From positions 1-12,390 of the forward strand of contig DYLB01000050.1 in the NCBI GenBank assembly GCA_020722305.1: DNA of 12,390 nt, written 5' to 3'. Shown here piece by piece: positions 1 to 6,732 of the stretch; positions within the stretch are counted from its first letter, which is position 1; the number at the start of each line of letters is the position of its first letter. The DNA is from Anaerolinea thermophila. Lineage in GTDB: Bacteria > Chloroflexota > Anaerolineae > Anaerolineales > Villigracilaceae. A model generated the notes under the pieces. It did not search any database and was not told the DNA's origin. It was given only the letters and a program-made list of their open reading frames with translations. The translations under genes and the position numbers were made by a program.

Positions 1-4
1 AATT

Positions 5-493
5 ATGAGTAAATCCCTGATTGATGCTCCGCCCGGAAAGGCATTGCGCTTTGGGCTGCGTTTACCCATCTGGCTGTATCGCGTCCGGCTCGGCTGGCTG
101 CTGGGCGACCGCTTCTTGATGCTGACCCACACCGGGCGTAAAAGCGGGTTGCCGCGCCAGACGGTGATCGAGGTCGTGCGGCACGACAGGCAAACGGACA
201 CTTACTGCGTCGTTTCCGGCTGGGGTGCAAAATCGGACTGGTACCGGAACATTCGCAAAAACCCCTCGGTCACGATCCACGTGGGCGGGCGCAGGTTCCA
301 ATCGAAGGCAGAATTCATCCCTGTCGAGCAGGCCATCGAGATCATGGAAACATACGCCCGCGACCACCCGATGGCTTTCAGCGAGTTGAGCGGCTTGTTC
401 CTGGGCGAGCGCATGAAACCCGGCAGCGACGCTCCGCAGCGGATCGCAGAGAAAATGCCGATGGTCGCGTTCCACCCTGAGGTCCAAGTTTAA
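5..493 (+). CDS. Deazaflavin (F420)-dependent nitroreductase-family protein
   Basis: This 162-residue soluble protein resembles the small split-barrel family that includes mycobacterial Ddn (DUF385, F420H2-dependent nitroreductases). Family members bind a deazaflavin or flavin and reduce varied substrates, so the substrate here is unknown. What is visible is the family hallmark L-T-H-T-G-R-K-S-G at about residues 40-48, followed by a strand ending V-I-E-V-V. Then comes V-S-G-W-G-A-K-S-D-W-Y-R-N-I-R-K-N-P around residues 70-88 and a V-x-I-H-V-G-G-R strand. In this family the residues around the G-R-x-S-G turn and the W-x-x-N segment form the cofactor pocket. Length is normal for the family. 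The ATG lies four bases from the window edge, so the ribosome site and any upstream partner are not visible, and a slightly earlier start cannot be excluded. The stop is followed 17 bases later by the next gene, suggesting co-transcription. The family call is fairly secure; dependence on F420 rather than FMN is inferred. Confidence 0.8.
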   Translation: MSKSLIDAPPGKALRFGLRLPIWLYRVRLGWLLGDRFLMLTHTGRKSGLPRQTVIEVVRHDRQTDTYCVVSGWGAKSDWYRNIRKNPSVTIHVGGRRFQSKAEFIPVEQAIEIMETYARDHPMAFSELSGLFLGERMKPGSDAPQRIAEKMPMVAFHPEVQV

Positions 494-510
494 GAGAAAA
501 GGAGAAACCC

Positions 511-780
511 ATGGAAATCGTAATCCTTGTTGCGGCAATGATCGTCGTCGGCCTGTTGATGGGCTGGGTAGCCGGTTTTATCTGGAAAGGCAAGCGCCCG
601 ATCGGGGTTCAAGGCGATTACCTTGCAGCGGTCATCACGGCTGTGGTTGTCGGACTGATTGACTGGTTCGTCATCCCGGCCATGGGATTCAGCGACTCGC
701 TGCGCAACCTGGGCGTGGCGCTGGAACCGGCCCTGGGCGCGCTGTTTGTGCTGTGGATCATCCGGGTGGCGAAGAAGTAA
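511..780 (+). CDS. Small three-helix membrane protein, GlsB/YeaQ/YmgE-like
   Basis: This 89-residue protein is almost entirely hydrophobic. There are three likely membrane segments, at about residues 3-25, 37-58 and 68-86, and it ends in a basic tail (R-V-A-K-K). The first segment carries G-x-x-x-G-W-x-A-G followed by a W-K-G-K turn. Later come a G-D-Y-L start to the second helix and a glycine-rich third helix. This layout recalls the transglycosylase-associated (GlsB/YeaQ/YmgE) small membrane proteins, whose molecular function is poorly known. The resemblance is by pattern only. A strong ribosome site (AAAAGGAG, 497-504) sits six bases before the ATG, supporting this start. It lies 17 bases after the nitroreductase-family gene and 99 bases before the exporter ATPase, separated from the latter by a dispersed palindrome. 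Confidence 0.65.
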   Translation: MEIVILVAAMIVVGLLMGWVAGFIWKGKRPIGVQGDYLAAVITAVVVGLIDWFVIPAMGFSDSLRNLGVALEPALGALFVLWIIRVAKK

Positions 781-787
781 TCAGTTT

Positions 788-868
788 ATGTCATTGCGAG
801 GGCGACGCCCGAAGCAATCTTAAGGAACCATCAAGTAGGAGATTGCTTCGCTGCGCTCGCAATGACAT
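788..868. repeat. Dispersed palindromic repeat (TCATTGCGA type)
   Basis: An imperfect inverted repeat. The left arm (788-820) begins ATGTCATTGCGAG and ends GAAGCAATCT. The right arm (840-868) is its reverse complement except for a few bases in the middle, and 19 bases separate the arms. Elements with these termini are common intergenic repeats in many bacterial genomes, including Chloroflexota. The element is open in the frame of the next gene, so automated calls can extend that gene's N-terminus through it. The same outer sequence recurs at 5253-5312. Confidence 0.85.
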
Positions 869-878
869 GGGAAAAACA

Positions 879-1808
879 ATGACTTCAATCATCGAAACCA
901 ACCGCCTCACGCGGGACTTCAAGTCTGCTACCGCTGTGGACGGTTTGACCCTGGCGATAGAGGCTGGCGAACTGTTCGGGCTGGTAGGGCCGGACGGAGC
1001 GGGCAAGACTACCACGCTGCGCCTGCTGGCCGGCTTGCTGGACCCGAGCGGGGGCGAGGCCACGATTCTGGGTCTCGATCTCAAGTCGCAGGCCGAAGCA
1101 ATCAAGCCCCACGTGGGCTACATGGCGCAGCAGTTCAGCCTGTACGGCGAGCTGTCGGTGTTGGAGAATTTGCAGTTCTTCGCCGAGTTGTTCGACGTCT
1201 CGAAGCAGGACCGACGCGAGCGTACCCAACGTCTGCTGGAATTTGCGGGCCTGACCGAGTTTACAGACCGAAGAGCGGCGCACCTCTCCGGCGGGATGCA
1301 GAAGAAGCTGGCGCTGGCCTGCTCACTGATCCACCAGCCGGAGATTCTGTTACTCGACGAACCCACCACGGGCGTGGACCCCGTCTCGCGGCGGGAGTTC
1401 TGGAACATCCTGACCGAGCTGCACGTGCAGGGCACGACCATCCTCGTCAGCACACCCTACATGGACGAGGCCGACCGCTGTTCACGCGTCGGGCTGATGT
1501 ATGCGGGGGTGCTGGTCGAGTGTGACACGCCGCAGAATATCCGCAACCGGCTGGAGGGGGAGGTGATCGAGGTCCAGGCTGGGGACTGGCAAAAGGCCTT
1601 TGAAACGGTAGCAGGCCTGCGGGGAGTCCGGGAGGTGCAGACGTATGGCGAGGCGCTGCATCTACTCGTTGATAACGGGAAGAAACGTCTGCCCGAGATC
1701 GAACGCGTCCTGAAAAAATCAAAAATCGAATACCGCAGCATCCGCATCGCCCCGGCTCGCATGGAGGAAGCGTTCATTTCGTTGATCCGCAGGATGGAGG
1801 CCGAGTGA
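879..1808 (+). CDS. ABC exporter ATPase 1 (YbhF N-half-like, H-loop His replaced)
   Basis: This 309-residue ATP-binding subunit belongs to a DrrA/YbhF-type ABC-2 exporter and should hydrolyse ATP on the cytoplasmic face. Visible motifs are Walker A G-P-D-G-A-G-K-T-T (37-45), the Q-loop M-A-Q-Q-F, signature L-S-G-G-M (136-140) and Walker B with D160-E161. The switch histidine expected after V-S-T is proline (P193, V-S-T-P-Y-M-D-E-A). The G-P-D-G-A-G-K-T-T form and the non-histidine switch both match the N-terminal half of E. coli YbhF as I recall it, so this gene looks like that half as a separate protein. The C-terminal part (R-M-E-E-A-F-I-S-L-I) is the usual tail of these ATPases. The ATG at 879 is preferred over 867 or the in-frame 753 because the latter two start inside or at the edge of the palindrome. 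The ribosome site is weak (GGGA, 869-872). The stop overlaps the next gene's GTG. Confidence 0.9.
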   Translation: MTSIIETNRLTRDFKSATAVDGLTLAIEAGELFGLVGPDGAGKTTTLRLLAGLLDPSGGEATILGLDLKSQAEAIKPHVGYMAQQFSLYGELSVLENLQFFAELFDVSKQDRRERTQRLLEFAGLTEFTDRRAAHLSGGMQKKLALACSLIHQPEILLLDEPTTGVDPVSRREFWNILTELHVQGTTILVSTPYMDEADRCSRVGLMYAGVLVECDTPQNIRNRLEGEVIEVQAGDWQKAFETVAGLRGVREVQTYGEALHLLVDNGKKRLPEIERVLKKSKIEYRSIRIAPARMEEAFISLIRRMEAE

Positions 1809-2938
1809 AAATCAGACATATCTGGGCCGTGACCCGCAAGGAGTTCAACCACATCGTGCGCGACCGCAGCACGCTGATGCTGGTGCTGTTTACGCCGACG
1901 CTGGTGCTGCTGGTGATGGCCTACGCCTTGACGGTGGACCTGAAGCACGTGCCGCTGGCGGTGCTGGATTACGACCAGAGTCAGGTGTCGCGGGCGTTCG
2001 TGCAGCAGATCACGGCCGGGCAGGACCTGGACCTGTACGCCAGCGCCGGGAGCATGGCCGAGATCGAGGCGATGTTGATGCGGGGCGAGATCAAGGCGGC
2101 GCTGGTGATTTCGCCGGGCTTTGCGGCGGATTTGCAGGCGCTGAGGGGCATGCCGATGCAGGTCATCATTGACGGGACCGAGCCGGAGAGCGGCAGCTTC
2201 GCGGTGGAGCACATCGCCAACCGGGCGGAGGAGTTCATCAGCACGGCGCTGGCGGGACAGTTGCAGGCCCAGGGGCTGACGGTGGACACGCTCCAGCCAG
2301 TTGATCTGCGCATCCGCACCTGGTTCAACCCGGGACTGAAACCCCGCAACGACATCATCCCCGGCCTGATCTCGATGGTGCTGGGATTCCCGGCCCTGTC
2401 GGTGGCGCTGACCCTGGCCCACGAACGGGAGCACGGCACGCTGGAGCAGTTGCTGGCGACGCCCATCGGGCGGGGCGAGTTACTGCTCGGCAAGATCATC
2501 CCGTACATTCTCGTGGGACTGTTCAATGCGATCGTCATTCCGCTGCTGGCCATCGCCTGGTTCGGGATTTCGTTCAACGGTAATTTCCTGCTGTTCTTCG
2601 GCCTTTCGGCGCTGTTCATGTTCGCGGTCTTGAGCATGGGCATGATCGTGGGCGTCTTCATGCGCACCCAGGCGGCGGCGCTGGCGCTGTCATTCCTGGT
2701 GATCTTCTTCCCCGGCTTTTTCCTGACGGGCATCTTTTTCCCGATTGCTTCGATGCCGGAGGAAGCCCGCCTGGAGTCGATGTTCCTGCCGGGTACGCAT
2801 TACGCCATCATCACCCGCGGCACCTTCCTGCCGGGCGTGGGCCTGGACGTGCTCTGGCCGTATGCGCTCATGCTGGCCGTGCTGGGCGTGGCCTTCACGC
2901 TGGTGGCGGCGTTGTTTTTCAAGAAGAAACTTGGATAG
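1805..2938 (+). CDS. ABC-2 type exporter permease 1 (YbhS-like)
   Basis: A 377-residue membrane subunit of the exporter. After a cytoplasmic start (residues 1-20, with K-E-F-N-H-I-V-R-D-R typical of the family) there is a first membrane helix at about 21-43. A large extracytoplasmic domain of about 130 residues follows, then a cluster of about five helices from roughly residue 180 to the end. The R-x-W-F-N-P motif before the helix cluster and A-H-E-R-E-H-G-T-L-E-Q-L-L after its first helix are characteristic of ABC-2 permeases of the YbhS/YhhJ group. The start is a GTG whose last two bases begin the TGA of the ATPase gene (GTGA overlap), with TGGAGG at 1795-1800 as ribosome site, so the two are translationally coupled. 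Length is normal. The exported compound cannot be read from sequence. Confidence 0.92.
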   Translation: MKIRHIWAVTRKEFNHIVRDRSTLMLVLFTPTLVLLVMAYALTVDLKHVPLAVLDYDQSQVSRAFVQQITAGQDLDLYASAGSMAEIEAMLMRGEIKAALVISPGFAADLQALRGMPMQVIIDGTEPESGSFAVEHIANRAEEFISTALAGQLQAQGLTVDTLQPVDLRIRTWFNPGLKPRNDIIPGLISMVLGFPALSVALTLAHEREHGTLEQLLATPIGRGELLLGKIIPYILVGLFNAIVIPLLAIAWFGISFNGNFLLFFGLSALFMFAVLSMGMIVGVFMRTQAAALALSFLVIFFPGFFLTGIFFPIASMPEEARLESMFLPGTHYAIITRGTFLPGVGLDVLWPYALMLAVLGVAFTLVAALFFKKKLG

Positions 2939-2942
2939 GAAT

Positions 2943-3085
2943 CCACGAAGAGCACGAAGGACACTAATTTGGCACGAAGGACACTAATTTGGAAATTAAC
3001 CACAGATGAACGCAGATAAATTGGATAAGTTTGATAAACCTCTTGTTCATCAAATCAAAAACGTTCATCTGTGTTGATCTGTGGT
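2943..3085. repeat. Composite dispersed repeat: 20-bp tandem plus palindrome
   Basis: This fills most of the gap between the two permease genes. A 20-bp unit beginning GCACGAAGGACACTAATT is present twice in tandem (2952-2971 and 2972-2991), after a shorter related CCACGAAGA sequence. Next comes an inverted repeat with arms at 2999-3017 and 3067-3085 (ACCACAGATGAACGC against its near reverse complement, two mismatches). Inside it lies a second small hairpin (3031-3039 with 3045-3053). Sequences of this kind are recurrent intergenic repeats in bacterial genomes. The ribosome site of the next gene begins a few bases past the right arm. Confidence 0.8.
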
Positions 3086-3100
3086 GAATAAAGGCAAAAT

Positions 3101-4225
3101 ATGCTGAGAAGAATCTGGTCACTCGTCATCAAGGAATTCCTCCACCTGCGCAATGACTGGTGGCTGCCGGCTTTCATGCTGCTCGGCGGCGCAACCGAAT
3201 TGCTGCTGGTCGGCTGGGCCACATCCCGCCCCATCACGAATTTGCCCATCATGGTGCTGGACCATGACCGCAGCGCAGCCAGCCGTCAACTGGTGGTCGC
3301 CATCCAAAACACGGGCGCCTTCCGCCAGCCGGAATACGTCAGCGACATGGCAACCATCGAAGATGCCCTCGACCGGGGCGCGATCAATGCGGCGGTAGTC
3401 GTCCCGCCGGACTTCGACGAGCAGATGGCTTCCCTGACCGGCAAACCGACCCTGTTCGTGATCTTGAACGGCGCCGAAAGCACGCCGGCGATTGCCGCCA
3501 AACGGGCCATCGAAGGACTGGTGCAGGACATGGGGCAACGTATCAGCCTCCGACGCCTGGGGCTGGGTTCCGCTAAATTTAGCGGATTCGACCCCAGTCT
3601 GCGGGTCTGGTTTAATGAAGCCCTGAGCGAGTCGCTCTACACCACCCCCGCCGAATTGGGACTGATGCTGGAATTCACCGTGCTGCTGTTTGCGGCGCTG
3701 GCCTTCTCCCGTGAGCGGGAACTCGGCACGCTGGAACAGTTGCTGGTCATGCCGTTCTCTTCGATGGAGATCATCATCGGCAAATCCATCCCGGTCATCA
3801 TCGTGGGCTTCACCGACTTCCTGCTGATGCTGACCATGGTGCATTTCGCCTTTGGCGTCCCGGTGCGCGGATCGCTGCCGCTGCTGCTCGTGCTGGCCTT
3901 CGGCTACCTGATGGTCGAACTCAGCAAGGGACTGGTCGTCTCCGTACTGTCTCACACCCAGCATCAGGCCTTCCTGCTGGTGATGCTGGTCGGCATGACA
4001 GATTTCATGTTCACCGGTTACGCTGCTCCTGTCGAAGGGATGCCGCAGGCCTTGCAATGGGTCGCCAACGCCATCCCGGCCCACCATTGGTTGACGATCC
4101 TGCGCGGCATCCTGCTCAAAGGCGCAGGCCTGGACGTGCTCTGGCCGAACGTGTTGGCGCTGATGGGATTGGGGCTGGTCATCGGCACGTTCTCATTAAG
4201 ATTTGTGCGGCGAGCGCTAGATTGA
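3101..4225 (+). CDS. ABC-2 type exporter permease 2 (YbhR-like)
   Basis: A 374-residue second membrane subunit, similar in plan to the preceding permease but clearly diverged. It has a short cytoplasmic start (L-V-I-K-E-F-L-H-L-R-N-D) and one helix at about 20-42. An external domain to about residue 180 follows, then five helices. The V-W-F-N-E and S-R-E-R-E-L-G-T-L-E-Q-L-L motifs are those of ABC-2 permeases. In YbhGFSR-type exporters two different permeases pair, and adjacency to the first permease and both ATPases supports the same here. The start has AAAGG (3090-3094) six bases upstream of the ATG. The 3' end contains the first base of a palindrome that occupies the following gap. An 18-base perfect palindrome lies inside the coding sequence at 3569-3586. 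Confidence 0.92.
   Translation: MLRRIWSLVIKEFLHLRNDWWLPAFMLLGGATELLLVGWATSRPITNLPIMVLDHDRSAASRQLVVAIQNTGAFRQPEYVSDMATIEDALDRGAINAAVVVPPDFDEQMASLTGKPTLFVILNGAESTPAIAAKRAIEGLVQDMGQRISLRRLGLGSAKFSGFDPSLRVWFNEALSESLYTTPAELGLMLEFTVLLFAALAFSRERELGTLEQLLVMPFSSMEIIIGKSIPVIIVGFTDFLLMLTMVHFAFGVPVRGSLPLLLVLAFGYLMVELSKGLVVSVLSHTQHQAFLLVMLVGMTDFMFTGYAAPVEGMPQALQWVANAIPAHHWLTILRGILLKGAGLDVLWPNVLALMGLGLVIGTFSLRFVRRALD
3569..3586. repeat. Perfect 18-base palindrome inside permease 2
   Basis: The sequence TCCGCTAAATTTAGCGGA reads the same on both strands. It sits in the region coding for the external domain (G-S-A-K-F-S-G-F-D). Its ends match the CCGCTAA/TTAGCGG ends of the repeat at 4225-4292, so it may be a remnant or a short relative of that element. 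Chance occurrence is possible. Confidence 0.6.
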
Positions 4226-4292
4226 TCCGCTAATCTACGCCAATCTGCGCGAATAGAAAAAGATTAGCGAAAATTCGCGAAGATTAGCGGAT
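4225..4292. repeat. Dispersed palindrome (CCGCTAATC type)
   Basis: Twelve-base perfect inverted arms (ATCCGCTAATCT at 4225-4236 and its complement at 4281-4292) enclose a second inverted pair (CGCGAAT at 4248-4254 with 4273-4279). The left arm begins on the last base of the preceding gene's stop codon. AAAGG, the ribosome site for the next gene, follows the right arm directly. Confidence 0.85.
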
Positions 4293-4304
4293 AAAGGTTT
4301 ATGA

Positions 4305-5249
4305 ATGGATAATCAACAACCCGCAATTGTCGCAAACTCCCTCACCAAACGCTTCGGCGACTTCATCGCTGTGGACGATGTCAACTTCGAGGTCCGCCGG
4401 GGTGAGATCTTCGGCTTCCTCGGCCCGAACGGATCGGGCAAAACCACCACCATCCGCATGACGCTGGGGCTGATGAAGCCCACTTCGGGCGGGGTGCAGG
4501 TTCTGGGCATGGACGTAGATGGCGACACCGCCAGGATCCGCCCGCGCGTTGGCTACATGTCCCAGCGCTTCAGCCTGTATAACGACCTGACCGTGCTGCA
4601 AAACCTGCATTTCTACGGCGCGGCCTACGGCCTAAAAAACGCAGAACTACAGGAAAGCATCCAAAGTGCGCTGGAAATGGCCGGGCTGGAAGGCCGTGAA
4701 CACGCCAAAACCAAAGACCTGTCCGGCGGCTGGCGTCAGCGCCTGGCGCTCAGCGCGGCCATCCTGCACCGCCCTGAAGTGCTCTTTCTCGACGAGCCGA
4801 CTGCCGGCGTCGACCCCGTCTCACGCCGCGCTTTCTGGGATTTGCTTTACCAGCTCATTGCCGAAGGCATTACCGTTTTCGTCACCACCCACTACATGGA
4901 CGAGGCCGAGCACTGCCACCGCCTGGCCTTCATCCAGCGCGGCAGGATCATCGCCTACGGTTCGCCGGCCGAGATCAAATCCGGGATGATGCGCGGCCAG
5001 GTGTTGGAGATCGCCCCCTCGGATGCGGTGGCAGCGGTCAATGCCCTGCGCGCCGCCCGGGAGTCCGGCTCGCTGCCCATCGAGGAAGTCGAACTCTACG
5101 GCTCACTCGTCCACTTGGTTGCGCCCGACATAAAACGCCAGCAACGTGCCATTGAAAATACCTTGCGCCAGGCGGGCATCCATACCGGGCACGCCGACAT
5201 CATCGAGCCTTCGCTGGAGGATGTCTTTATTTCTGCGATGAAAGCCTGA
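4305..5249 (+). CDS. ABC exporter ATPase 2 (YbhF C-half-like, complete motifs)
   Basis: This 314-residue ATP-binding subunit has a full set of motifs: Walker A G-P-N-G-S-G-K-T-T (40-48), the Q-loop M-S-Q-R-F, signature L-S-G-G-W (139-143), Walker B with D163-E164, and the switch histidine H196 in V-T-T-H-Y-M-D-E-A. It resembles the C-terminal half of E. coli YbhF, whereas the gene at 879-1808 resembles the N-terminal half. The two probably form a heterodimer with one degenerate and one canonical ATP site. The tail E-P-S-L-E-D-V-F-I-S-A-M fits the family. The ATG at 4305 is used because an ATG four bases earlier runs into a stop after three codons. AAAGG (4293-4297) lies seven bases upstream. 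It is separated from permease 2 by a palindrome and followed by another, then the adaptor gene. Confidence 0.92.
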   Translation: MDNQQPAIVANSLTKRFGDFIAVDDVNFEVRRGEIFGFLGPNGSGKTTTIRMTLGLMKPTSGGVQVLGMDVDGDTARIRPRVGYMSQRFSLYNDLTVLQNLHFYGAAYGLKNAELQESIQSALEMAGLEGREHAKTKDLSGGWRQRLALSAAILHRPEVLFLDEPTAGVDPVSRRAFWDLLYQLIAEGITVFVTTHYMDEAEHCHRLAFIQRGRIIAYGSPAEIKSGMMRGQVLEIAPSDAVAAVNALRAARESGSLPIEEVELYGSLVHLVAPDIKRQQRAIENTLRQAGIHTGHADIIEPSLEDVFISAMKA

Positions 5250-5252
5250 TTT

Positions 5253-5312
5253 TGTCATTGCGAACCTTCCTGAGCGGAGTGCAGCGAAGTCGAAGGATGG
5301 TTCGCAATAACA
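5253..5312. repeat. Nested dispersed palindrome between ATPase 2 and adaptor
   Basis: The outer arms TGTCATTGCGAACC (5253-5266) and its near complement (5299-5312, one mismatch) match the termini of the repeat at 788-868. Between them is CCTGAGCGGAGTGCAGCGAA through AGTCGAAGG, a second repeat type that also forms the element at 9980-10081. The element therefore looks like one repeat family carrying another. It starts four bases after the ATPase stop. Confidence 0.85.
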
Positions 5313-5334
5313 CAAAAAAAATTTGGAGACTGCC

Positions 5335-6645
5335 ATGAAAAAACTTCTCACTTTTATACTTCTCGCCCTCTTGCTCGCCGCCTGCGGACCCACCCAGCCC
5401 ACCGCGCTCCAGGCCTCCGGCCTGATCGAGGCGACCGAGATCGCCGTCGCACCGGAACTGAGCGGACGGGTGGTCAGCGTGCTGGTGGCGGAGGGGGATT
5501 CCGTCGAAGCGGGCGATCCGCTGCTCGTCCTGGACGATGGCCTGCTCCAGGCCGAAAAGCGGACTCTCGAAGCCGCGCTGGATTCCGCCAACGCCAACGT
5601 CAACGCCGCCCAGGCTGCCTTCGACATGGCTCAATTGCAATATGTCCAGACCCTCGAGGCGGCCATCGCCGCCGAACAGCCCACCCGCTTGAGCACCTGG
5701 AACCAGGCCAAACCCTCCGATTTCGACCAGCCAACCTGGTACTTCGACAAATCCGAGCGTTACGAAGCGACCAAAGCCGAAGTGGACACCGCAGCCAAAG
5801 CCCTGGATGAAGCCCGGGTCAAGCTGGAGAGTATCGAGAAACAGGTCAGCAGCGCGGCCTTCACCCAGGCCGAAGCGGACCTGGCCCAGGCACGCGTGGC
5901 TTACGACATCGCCAAATCCGTGCTCGACAGCACCAGCAGCGCCTCGGACAACCAGAAGTTGCGTGACGAGGCCCAATCCCGCTTCGACGACGCCAAACTC
6001 GACCTCGAGGATGCCCAGAAAGCCTACGACGACACCCTGACCACCGAAGGCGCCACCGATGTGCTGGAGGCTCGCGCCCGCGTGGCTGTAGCCCAAGAAC
6101 GGTTGGACGCGGCCAACGACGCCTTGCGTCTCTTCCAGACCGGGGCGGATGCGCCCGAAGTGGTTTTGGCGCAAAAGGCCGTCGAGCAGGCCGGGACCAT
6201 GCTCGAGGCGGCGCGCACGTCCGTAAACGAGGTGCAGGCCCAACTGTCCCTGATCGAGACGCAGATGGAAAAGTTGACGGTGCGCGCCCCGCAGGATGGC
6301 GTCGTCCTGACTCGCAGCGTGCAGCCCGGCGAAGTCATCCAGGCCGGGATGACGGCCATGACCATCGCCAAACTGGACAGGCTGACGGTGACGGTTTACA
6401 TCTCCGAGGAGCGCTACGGCGAGGTGCAGTTGGGCGAAAACGTGACCCTGAGCGTGGATTCGTTCCCCGGCGAGACGTTTACCGCCACCGTGACTCGCAT
6501 CGCCGACCAGGCCGAGTACACCCCGCGCAACGTGCAGACCAAGGAGGAGCGCCAAACGACGGTGTACGCCATCGAACTGACCGTGGAAAATGTAGATGGC
6601 AAACTCAAACCGGGTATGCCGGTGGATGTGGCTTTTGCGCCTTAG
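5335..6645 (+). CDS. HlyD-family exporter adaptor lipoprotein (YbhG-like)
   Basis: A 436-residue periplasmic-adaptor-type protein. The N-terminus is a lipoprotein signal peptide with lipobox L-A-A-C (Cys17), so the mature protein should be lipid-anchored outside the cytoplasmic membrane. A first half-lipoyl segment follows (about 25-65, A-P-E-L-S-G-R-V then G-D-P-L-L-V-L-D-D). A long, alanine- and glutamate-rich coiled coil spans about 70-310, interrupted near 120-140 by a tryptophan-rich stretch. Then come the second half-lipoyl (V-R-A-P-Q-D-G-V-V) and beta-barrel domains, ending G-K-L-K-P-G-M-P-V-D-V. The Y-T-P-R-N-V-Q-T-K-E-E-R motif is shared with YbhG-type adaptors. The ATG at 5335 is chosen over an in-frame TTG at 5323 because the TTTGGAGAC there is the ribosome site, and because this start gives a proper signal peptide. 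It closes the exporter gene set. No outer-membrane channel gene is seen in the window. Confidence 0.9.
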   Translation: MKKLLTFILLALLLAACGPTQPTALQASGLIEATEIAVAPELSGRVVSVLVAEGDSVEAGDPLLVLDDGLLQAEKRTLEAALDSANANVNAAQAAFDMAQLQYVQTLEAAIAAEQPTRLSTWNQAKPSDFDQPTWYFDKSERYEATKAEVDTAAKALDEARVKLESIEKQVSSAAFTQAEADLAQARVAYDIAKSVLDSTSSASDNQKLRDEAQSRFDDAKLDLEDAQKAYDDTLTTEGATDVLEARARVAVAQERLDAANDALRLFQTGADAPEVVLAQKAVEQAGTMLEAARTSVNEVQAQLSLIETQMEKLTVRAPQDGVVLTRSVQPGEVIQAGMTAMTIAKLDRLTVTVYISEERYGEVQLGENVTLSVDSFPGETFTATVTRIADQAEYTPRNVQTKEERQTTVYAIELTVENVDGKLKPGMPVDVAFAP

Positions 6646-6661
6646 GGCCTTATCGCGACCA

Positions 6662-6718
6662 GGGAAAGAGTTTCCCGTAGAAGTAACCGAGCGTTCCACT
6701 TTTACTCATCGAACGCTC
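6662..6718 (+). promoter_or_regulatory. Two small hairpins before the beta-repeat protein gene
   Basis: A GGGAAA/TTTCCC hairpin (6662-6676, three-base loop) is followed by an eight-base perfect stem GAGCGTTC/GAACGCTC (6689-6696 with 6711-6718, 14-base loop). The second ends two bases before the ribosome site AAGGAG (6721-6726). Neither is followed by a T-run, so they are not classical terminators. They may slow read-through from the exporter genes or stabilise the transcript. Confidence 0.4.
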
Positions 6719-6732
6719 AAAAGGAGAATGCC

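Noticed and set aside
753..878. N-terminal extension of ATPase 1 in the same frame
   Set aside because: The extension is translated from the palindromic repeat and the end of the preceding gene; the ABC domain begins normally at 879.
4301..4312. ATG at 4301 as start of ATPase 2
   Set aside because: It meets a stop after three codons; the ATG at 4305 opens the ABC frame.
5227..6699. 490-residue minus-strand open frame opposite the adaptor gene
   Set aside because: It is a codon-bias shadow of the HlyD gene; its G/H/L-rich translation matches no family and it has no start signal. The same applies to long antisense frames over the permeases and the beta-repeat gene.
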